NCBI GenBank assembly: GCA_041625325.1
Contig: JBFJTN010000088.1
Span: 1 to 12,660 of the forward strand
Source of the DNA: Oceanococcus sp041625325
GTDB lineage: Bacteria; Pseudomonadota; Gammaproteobacteria; Nevskiales; Oceanococcaceae
Reading direction: 5' to 3'
DNA length: 12,660 nt
The translations under genes were made by a program, and so were the position numbers. Shown here piece after piece: positions 7,753-12,660 of this stretch. Numbering within the stretch: the stretch's first letter is position 1; each line of letters begins with the position of its first letter. The notes beneath the pieces were generated by a model, which was given only the letters and a program-made list of their open reading frames with translations, made no database searches and had not been told where the DNA came from.

Positions 7753-8616
7753 ATGGCATCAGCCAAGGAAATCCGCACCAAGATCGGCAGCGTCAAGAAC
7801 ACGCAGAAGATCACCAAGGCCATGGAAATGGTCGCGGCGTCGAAGATGCGCAAGGCGCAGGACCGGGTGATGGCCTCGCGGCCCTACGCCCAGCGCCTGC
7901 GCCGGACCATTGGCCACCTGTCGGCGGCCAATCCGGAGTACAAGCATCCCTTCGTGGTCGAGCGTGAGGTCAAGCGTGTCGCCTACATCATCGTCTCCAC
8001 CGACCGTGGTCTGTGCGGCGGCCTGAACATCAACCTGTTCCGCAAGGTGGTGGGTGAGCTGCGCGGCTGGCAGGAGAAGGGCGTCGAGGTGGATCTGGCG
8101 ATTCTGGGCAGCAAGGCGCGCAGCTTCTTCAAGCGCATCGGCGGCAAGATCATCGCGGAACAGAGCCATCTGGGCGACAGCCCGCACCTGGATCAGCTGA
8201 TCGGCCTGATGAAGGTGGTCACCGACGCCTATCGCAATGGCGAGGTCGACCGCGTCTACCTGGTCGGCAACGAGTTCGTGAACACGATGACCCAGCGACC
8301 GGAAGCGCAGCAGCTGCTGCCGGTGGTGCAGGACGAGCCGGATGAAAGCCTGCTGGAACGCTGGGACTACATCTACGAGCCGGAGGCGGTGGAGCTGCTC
8401 GACACCGTGCTGCTGCGCTTCGTCGAGTCCCAGGTCTACCAGGCGGTGGTCGAGAACGTGGCCTGCGAGATGGCCGCGCGCATGGTGGCGATGAAAAGCG
8501 CCTCCGACAATGCGGGCGAGATCATCGACGAGCTGCAGCTGGCCTACAACAAGGCCCGCCAGGCGGCGATCACCCAGGAGCTGGCGGAAATCGTCGGCGG
8601 CGCGGCTGCGGTCTGA
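7753..8616 (+). CDS. atpG: F1Fo ATP synthase subunit gamma
   Basis: Central rotor shaft that turns inside the alpha3beta3 ring. The protein is 287 residues, the same as E. coli. The N- and C-terminal helices form the coiled-coil shaft: residues about 1-58, with IGSVKNTQKITKAMEMVAAS at 11-30, and about 210-287, with the family signature DNAGEIIDELQLAYNKARQA at 252-271. The central alpha/beta domain contains STDRGLCGGLN (82-92). No chloroplast-type regulatory Cys loop is present. ATG at 7753 follows AGGAG (7742-7746) by 6 nt, 16 nt after atpA. Confidence 0.98.
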   Translation: MASAKEIRTKIGSVKNTQKITKAMEMVAASKMRKAQDRVMASRPYAQRLRRTIGHLSAANPEYKHPFVVEREVKRVAYIIVSTDRGLCGGLNINLFRKVVGELRGWQEKGVEVDLAILGSKARSFFKRIGGKIIAEQSHLGDSPHLDQLIGLMKVVTDAYRNGEVDRVYLVGNEFVNTMTQRPEAQQLLPVVQDEPDESLLERWDYIYEPEAVELLDTVLLRFVESQVYQAVVENVACEMAARMVAMKSASDNAGEIIDELQLAYNKARQAAITQELAEIVGGAAAV

Positions 8617-8631
8617 CGCAGAGAATTTGAG

Positions 8632-8673
8632 GTTTTTTGCCCCTTACGGCGAAGAAAATAGGAAGAGGAAACA
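8632..8673 (+). promoter_or_regulatory. U6 tract and purine-rich ribosome-binding region of atpD
   Basis: The 57-nt atpG-atpD gap holds GTTTTTT (8632-8638) and a long purine run from 8650, GAAGAAAATAGGAAGAGGAA, that ends 3 nt before the ATG. GAGG at 8665-8668 has a spacing of 5 nt. There is no stem before the U6 tract, so it is not a terminator. Its distance to the start codon almost equals that of the atpE U6 tract. The likely role is enhanced translation of beta. Confidence 0.5.
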
Positions 8674-10071
8674 ATGAGTTCCGGAAAGATTGTCCAGATT
8701 ATCGGCGCGGTCGTCGACGTGGAGTTCCCGCGTGACGCGATGCCCAAGGTGTACGACGCGCTGACCGTGGCCGAAGCCGGCCTGACCCTGGAAGTGCAGC
8801 AGCAGATGGGTGACGGCGTGGTCCGCGCCATCGCCATGGGCGCTTCCGAAGGCCTCAAGCGCGGCCTCGCGGTCGAGAACACCGGTGCGCCGATCTCGGT
8901 GCCGGTGGGCCAGGGCACCCTGGGCCGCATCATGAACGTGCTGGGCGAGCCCCAGGACGAGCGTGGCGACGTGGTCACCGAAGAGCGCTGGCCGATCCAC
9001 CGCAAGGCCCCCAGCTACGAAGAGCAGAGCGGTTCCACCGAACTGCTGGAAACCGGCATCAAGGTCATCGACCTGCTCTGCCCCTTCGCCAAGGGCGGCA
9101 AGGTCGGCCTGTTCGGCGGCGCCGGCGTGGGCAAGACCGTGAACATGCTGGAGCTGATCAACAACATCGCCCGCGAGCACTCCGGTCTGTCCGTGTTCGC
9201 CGGTGTCGGTGAGCGGACCCGTGAGGGCAACGACTTCTATCACGAAATGTCGGAAGCCGGTGTCATCAAGCTCGACGATCTCGCCCAGTCCAAGGTGGCG
9301 ATGGTCTACGGCCAGATGAACGAGCCGCCGGGCAACCGTCTGCGCGTGGCCCTGTCCGGCCTGACCATGGCCGAGTACTTCCGCGACGAAGGCCGTGACG
9401 TGCTGCTGTTCGTCGACAACATCTACCGTTACACCCTGGCCGGTACCGAGGTGTCCGCGCTGCTCGGCCGTATGCCGTCGGCGGTGGGCTACCAGCCGAC
9501 CCTGGCCGAGGAAATGGGCGTGCTGCAGGAGCGCATCACCTCCACCAAGGTGGGTTCGATCACCTCCGTGCAGGCCGTCTACGTGCCGGCGGATGACCTC
9601 ACCGACCCCTCGCCCGCCACCACCTTTGCTCACCTGGACGCCACCGTCGTGCTGTCCCGTGACATCGCCTCGCTGGGTATCTACCCGGCCGTGGACCCGC
9701 TGGACTCGACCAGCCGCCAGCTGGACCCGAACGTCATCGGCCAGGAGCACTACCAGGTCGCCCGTGACGTGCAGGGCGTGCTGCAGCGCTACAAGGAGCT
9801 GAAGGACATCATCGCGATCCTGGGCATGGACGAGCTGTCCGAAGAGGACAAGCAGATCGTGGCCCGCGCGCGCAAGATCCAGCGCTTCCTGTCGCAGCCC
9901 TTCCACGTGGCCGAAGTCTTCACCGGCTCGCCGGGCAAGTACTGCTCGCTCAAGGACACCATCCGCGGCTTCCGCGGCATCGTCGACGGCGAGTATGATC
10001 ATCTGCCGGAGCAGGCCTTCTACATGGTCGGCACCATCGACGAGGCGGTCGAGAAAGCCGCCAAGGTCTAA
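8674..10071 (+). CDS. atpD: F1Fo ATP synthase subunit beta (catalytic)
   Basis: Catalytic subunit that makes or hydrolyses ATP at the alpha/beta interface. The protein is 465 residues (E. coli 460). The N-terminal barrel is at about 1-75, P-loop GGAGVGKT at 148-155 (K154, T155), catalytic E180 in GERTREGND (179-187), Walker B VLLFVDNIYRYTLAG at 243-257, family signature PAVDPLDSTS at 338-347, and the torque-transmitting DELSEED at 386-392. The IYRYTLAG variant (most bacteria have IFRFTQAG) is shared with E. coli and supports a gammaproteobacterial origin. ATG at 8674 is set by the strong purine-rich SD. It is 6 nt from atpC. Confidence 0.99.
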   Translation: MSSGKIVQIIGAVVDVEFPRDAMPKVYDALTVAEAGLTLEVQQQMGDGVVRAIAMGASEGLKRGLAVENTGAPISVPVGQGTLGRIMNVLGEPQDERGDVVTEERWPIHRKAPSYEEQSGSTELLETGIKVIDLLCPFAKGGKVGLFGGAGVGKTVNMLELINNIAREHSGLSVFAGVGERTREGNDFYHEMSEAGVIKLDDLAQSKVAMVYGQMNEPPGNRLRVALSGLTMAEYFRDEGRDVLLFVDNIYRYTLAGTEVSALLGRMPSAVGYQPTLAEEMGVLQERITSTKVGSITSVQAVYVPADDLTDPSPATTFAHLDATVVLSRDIASLGIYPAVDPLDSTSRQLDPNVIGQEHYQVARDVQGVLQRYKELKDIIAILGMDELSEEDKQIVARARKIQRFLSQPFHVAEVFTGSPGKYCSLKDTIRGFRGIVDGEYDHLPEQAFYMVGTIDEAVEKAAKV

Positions 10072-10077
10072 GGACTC

Positions 10078-10488
10078 ATGGAACTGAAAGTCGACATCGT
10101 CAGCGCCGAAGGCGAGATCTACGCCGGCAAAGCCAGCATGGTCTTCGCCCCGGCCGAAGAGGGCGAGGTGGGCATCGCGCCCCGCCACGCCCCGCTGCTG
10201 ACGCGGCTGAAGCCCGGTGTGGTGCGGGTGCAGCTGGACGGCGAGGAACAGGAGTTCTTCGTCTCCGGCGGTCTGCTGGAAGTGCAGCCCTCGCTGGTCA
10301 CCGTGATGGCGGACACCGCCGAGCGGGCCCACGACATCGATGAGGCCGCGGCGGCAGAAGCCAAGAAGCGGGCCGAGGAAGCGCTGTCCCAGGCCGGCTC
10401 CGACATCGACCTGGCCCGTGCTCAGGCCGAGCTGGCCGAGGCCGCTGCCCGTCTGCATCTGGTGACCAAGCTGCGCGGCAAGCGCTGA
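10078..10488 (+). CDS. atpC: F1Fo ATP synthase subunit epsilon
   Basis: Rotor-base subunit that couples gamma to the c-ring and can inhibit ATP hydrolysis. The protein is 136 residues (E. coli 139). The N-terminal beta-sandwich covers about 1-84 (GEVGIAPRHAPLLTRLKPG at 29-47, FFVSGGLLEVQP at 60-71). Two C-terminal helices follow (about 88-106 and 110-134) that could extend into F1 in the inhibited state. The C-terminal domain is complete, so autoinhibition remains possible. AGGA overlaps the atpD stop and lies only 3 nt before the ATG, so translation is probably coupled. It is the last atp gene, with the operon terminator 23 nt downstream. Confidence 0.97.
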   Translation: MELKVDIVSAEGEIYAGKASMVFAPAEEGEVGIAPRHAPLLTRLKPGVVRVQLDGEEQEFFVSGGLLEVQPSLVTVMADTAERAHDIDEAAAAEAKKRAEEALSQAGSDIDLARAQAELAEAAARLHLVTKLRGKR

Positions 10489-10511
10489 GCCGCCGCCACG
10501 TCAGAATCCGG

Positions 10512-10536
10512 AAAGGGGCCTTGCGGCCCCTTTTTT
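10512..10536 (+). terminator. Intrinsic terminator of the atp operon
   Basis: AAAGGGGCC (10512-10520), loop TTGC, GGCCCCTTT (10525-10533) form a perfect 9-bp stem, and the T-run continues to 10536. This is a textbook Rho-independent terminator just after atpC. It leaves only 39 nt before glmU, so glmU needs read-through or its own very close promoter. Confidence 0.93.
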
Positions 10537-10560
10537 CGTTGTGGCGGCCGGCTCCAGATT

Positions 10561-10569
10561 TGCGACAAT
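10561..10569 (+). promoter_or_regulatory. Possible extended -10 promoter directly before glmU
   Basis: TGCGACAAT gives a TGn extension plus GACAAT (4 of 6 to TATAAT). No good -35 lies at 16-18 bp; the best is TTGTGG at 10539-10544 with a long 19-bp spacer. The expected transcription start, about 7 nt downstream, falls on or next to the glmU ATG at 10576, which would give a leaderless message. Confidence 0.35.
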
Positions 10570-10575
10570 GCGCTC

Positions 10576-11955
10576 ATGAGCACAGATCTTCACGCCGTCA
10601 TACTCGCCGCCGGCCAGGGCACCCGCATGAAATCCGCCCGGCCCAAGGTGCTGCAGCAGATTGCCGGGCACAGCCTGCTGGCCCACGTGCTGGAACAGCA
10701 GGCGCGGCCACTGGGGGCCCAGGTGCACGTGGTCTACGGCCACGGCGGCGAGCAGGTGCGCGCCGCCTTCGCCGGGGATGACAGTATCCGCTGGGTCGAA
10801 CAGGCGCGGCAGCTGGGGACCGGTCACGCCGTAGCCCAGGCCCTCCCGGGCATTCCTGACGAGGCGGTGGTGCTGATCCTGTATGGCGACGTGCCCATGG
10901 TGCGCCCCGACAGCCTCAATGCCCTGTGCCAGGCCGCGGGCGAGGGCCAGCTCGCCATCCTCACCGTGGAGATGGCCGACCCGGCCGGCTACGGTCGCAT
11001 CCTGCGCGACTCGCGCGGCGCGATCGCCGGCATCATCGAACACAAGGACGCCGATGCCAGCCAGCGGGCCATCCGCGAGGTCAATACCGGCCTGCTGGCC
11101 GCGCCCGCCGCGGCCCTGCGCCGCTGGGTCGGGGCGCTGGGCAATCACAATGCCCAGGGCGAGTACTATCTGACCGATTGCGTGGCCCTGGCGGTGGCCG
11201 ATGGCATCGAGGTCCGGGCCATCCACGCCCATTCCGAGGCCGAGGTGGCCGGGGTCAATGACCGCATCCAGCTGGCCGCGCTGGAGCGCGCCTGCCAGGC
11301 TTCGATGGCGCAGGCCCTGATGCGCGAGGGCCTGCAGCTGATCGACCCGGCCCGCTTTGACCTGCGTGGTCACCTGGTCGCCGGCCGCGACTGCTGCATC
11401 GACGTCAACTGCGTGCTCGAAGGCGAGGTGAGCCTCGGCAATGAGGTCAGCATCGGCCCCAACTGCCTGCTGCGCAATGTGCGCATCGGCGACGGCGTGC
11501 GCATCGAGGCCAACAGCGTGCTGGATGGCGCGGAGCTCGGAGACGGCTGCGTGGTCGGCCCCTTCGCCCGGCTGCGACCCGGCACCCGGCTGGCCGAGGG
11601 TGCGCGTATCGGCAATTTCGTCGAGACCAAGCAGGCCCAGGTCGGCGCCGGCAGCAAGATCAACCACCTGAGCTACGTCGGCGATGCCGAACTCGGCGCT
11701 GGCGTGAACGTGGGGGCCGGCACCATCACCTGCAATTACGACGGCGTGAACAAGCACCGGACGGTGATCGAGGACGGTGCCTTCATCGGCTCCGACACCG
11801 CCCTGGTCGCGCCCGTCACCGTCGGTCGCAATGCGACCATCGGGGCTGGCTCGGTCATCACCCGCGATGCGCCGGCGGACACCCTCACCGTGGCCCGCGG
11901 CAAGCAGCGCAGCATCGACGGCTGGAAACGGCCGAGCAAGAAGAAGGACCACTGA
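10576..11955 (+). CDS. glmU: Bifunctional glucosamine-1-P N-acetyltransferase / UDP-GlcNAc pyrophosphorylase GlmU
   Basis: Makes UDP-GlcNAc, the precursor of peptidoglycan and lipid A, in two steps: acetyl transfer from acetyl-CoA to glucosamine-1-P, then uridylyl transfer from UTP. The protein is 459 residues (E. coli 456). The N-terminal Rossmann-like pyrophosphorylase domain (about 1-230) shows LAAGQGTRMKSARPKV at 10-25, QLGTGHA at 79-85, YGDVP at 103-107 (Mg-binding D105) and GVND at 226-229. The C-terminal left-handed beta-helix (about 252-440) has hexapeptide repeats and the acetyltransferase base H364 in INHLSYVGD, followed by GAGTITCNYDG (380-390). The ATG at 10576 fits the family N-terminus but has no SD. 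The stop is one base before glmS. The Lys-rich tail (KKKD) encodes the glmS SD. Confidence 0.98.
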   Translation: MSTDLHAVILAAGQGTRMKSARPKVLQQIAGHSLLAHVLEQQARPLGAQVHVVYGHGGEQVRAAFAGDDSIRWVEQARQLGTGHAVAQALPGIPDEAVVLILYGDVPMVRPDSLNALCQAAGEGQLAILTVEMADPAGYGRILRDSRGAIAGIIEHKDADASQRAIREVNTGLLAAPAAALRRWVGALGNHNAQGEYYLTDCVALAVADGIEVRAIHAHSEAEVAGVNDRIQLAALERACQASMAQALMREGLQLIDPARFDLRGHLVAGRDCCIDVNCVLEGEVSLGNEVSIGPNCLLRNVRIGDGVRIEANSVLDGAELGDGCVVGPFARLRPGTRLAEGARIGNFVETKQAQVGAGSKINHLSYVGDAELGAGVNVGAGTITCNYDGVNKHRTVIEDGAFIGSDTALVAPVTVGRNATIGAGSVITRDAPADTLTVARGKQRSIDGWKRPSKKKDH

Positions 11956-11956
11956 C

Positions 11957-12660
11957 ATGTGCGGCATCGTCGCGGCCATCGCCCAGCGGGACGTGGTGCC
12001 CATCCTCCTCGAAGGCCTGCGTCGCCTGGAATACCGGGGCTATGACTCGGCGGGCCTTGCGGTGCAGCAGGATGGCGCCCTGCATCTGTGCAAGGCGGTG
12101 GGCAAGGTCGCCGCGCTGACCGAGCGGACGCTGCATGAGAAAACCGCCGGCCCCATCGGCATCGCCCACACCCGCTGGGCCACCCATGGGGAAGTCACTG
12201 AAGCCAACGCGCATCCGCACGTGTCGAAGCGGGTGGCGGTGGTGCACAACGGCATCATCGAGAATTACGCCAGCATCCGCGAGGAGCTGAAGCAGCAGGG
12301 CTATGTCTTCGTCTCCGATACCGACACCGAGGTCATCGCCCACCTGATTGACGCCGAACTGGGCCGCCGGGATTCCCTGCTGGCCGCGGTGCAGGCCGCA
12401 GTGGCCCGCTTCCGGGGTGCCTATGGCCTCGCCGTCACCGACGCCGAAAACCCGGACGAACTGATCGTCGCCCGCATGGGCAGCCCGCTGGTCCTGGGCC
12501 TGGGCATCGGCGAGAATTTCGCCGCCTCGGATGTCGCCGCCCTGGTCTCGGTGACCCAGCAGGTGGTCTACCTGCAGGAAGGCGACATCGCCCGGCTGCG
12601 CCGCGACGCGGTCAGCATCTTCGATGCCGATGGTCAGGCGGTGCAGCGCGAGCCGCACGA
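11957..12660 (+). CDS. glmS: Glutamine-fructose-6-phosphate aminotransferase (isomerizing) GlmS, N-terminal part
   Basis: First step of the hexosamine pathway: fructose-6-P plus glutamine gives glucosamine-6-P plus glutamate. The 234 complete codons in the window cover the class II glutamine amidotransferase domain; the two SIS sugar-binding domains lie beyond the window edge. Visible: Cys2 directly after Met, the N-terminal nucleophile once Met is removed (MCGIV); EYRGYDSAG at 25-33; HTRWATHG at 71-78 (glutamine-binding Arg73); the oxyanion-hole pair NG at 98-99; and SDTDTE at 120-125. The start is one base after the glmU stop (TGA-C-ATG). AAGGA (11944-11948) lies 8 nt upstream, so glmU and glmS are one translation unit. 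With no leader, there is no room for a glmS ribozyme; in enterobacteria this gene is controlled by small RNAs instead. Confidence 0.97.
   Translation, partial: MCGIVAAIAQRDVVPILLEGLRRLEYRGYDSAGLAVQQDGALHLCKAVGKVAALTERTLHEKTAGPIGIAHTRWATHGEVTEANAHPHVSKRVAVVHNGIIENYASIREELKQQGYVFVSDTDTEVIAHLIDAELGRRDSLLAAVQAAVARFRGAYGLAVTDAENPDELIVARMGSPLVLGLGIGENFAASDVAALVSVTQQVVYLQEGDIARLRRDAVSIFDADGQAVQREPH

Noticed and set aside
8633..8638. T6 run after atpG as an intrinsic terminator
   Set aside because: No GC-rich stem precedes it. Same for the T-runs at 4818-4829 before atpE.
9899..9914. CCACGTGG core (9903-9910) resembling the centre of a parS site
   Set aside because: Only about 11 of 16 positions match the palindrome, the outer arms are wrong, and it lies in conserved atpD coding sequence (Phe-His-Val-Ala).
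8644..10458. 604-codon open frame on the minus strand opposite atpD and atpC
   Set aside because: It mirrors highly conserved subunit genes, is rich in His, Gln, Asp and Gly as expected from the antisense of G/C-ending codons, and has no recognisable domain or RBS. The similar long minus frames opposite atpA, parA/parB, glmU and glmS are rejected for the same reason.
10568..10579. Three-codon upstream reading frame ATGCGCTCATGA whose stop overlaps the glmU start
   Set aside because: It has no SD, overlaps the candidate -10 box, and would not be transcribed from that promoter. Most likely chance.

Overview
This is ordinary, fully packed core chromosome from a GC-rich gammaproteobacterium. The gene content and order (rsmG-parA-parB-atpIBEFHAGDC-glmU-glmS) match the oriC-proximal neighbourhood known in many Gammaproteobacteria. 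The ATP synthase subunits resemble E. coli closely: alpha, b and gamma have the same lengths as in E. coli, and the alpha, beta, a and c key residues are all in place. Presence of parAB, absent in E. coli, and the strong GC bias suggest a lineage such as Chromatiales or Xanthomonadales-like bacteria. I cannot name the genus from sequence alone.

Layout, all on the + strand. 1-987: 3' two thirds of an AMP-forming long-chain acyl-CoA synthetase, overlapping rsmG by ATGA. 984-1655: rsmG (16S rRNA m7G527 methyltransferase), followed by two GC-rich hairpins. 1699-3351: parA and parB (chromosome partitioning). 3352-3621: a non-coding spacer dense in inverted repeats that ends in a near-consensus sigma70 promoter (TTGACC-N17-TATAGT). 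3622-10488: the complete nine-gene F1Fo ATP synthase operon atpIBEFHAGDC, closed by a textbook intrinsic terminator at 10512-10536. 10576-11955: glmU. 11957-12660: 5' part of glmS, running off the window.

The genes fall into four jobs: fatty-acid activation; ribosome maturation; chromosome segregation; and energy conversion followed by UDP-GlcNAc synthesis. In the last pair GlmS makes glucosamine-6-P, and GlmU acetylates and uridylylates glucosamine-1-P after GlmM (not in the window) has isomerised it.

I found no mobile element, CRISPR array, tRNA or rRNA, and no candidate for an unknown protein system. The observations worth a second look are regulatory. They are an inverted repeat just upstream of the atp promoter, a hairpin at the predicted 5' end of the atp mRNA, matched U6 tracts about 36 nt before the atpE and atpD start codons, a possible leaderless glmU transcript, hairpins at the rsmG/parA junction, and the acyl-CoA ligase where mnmG often sits.
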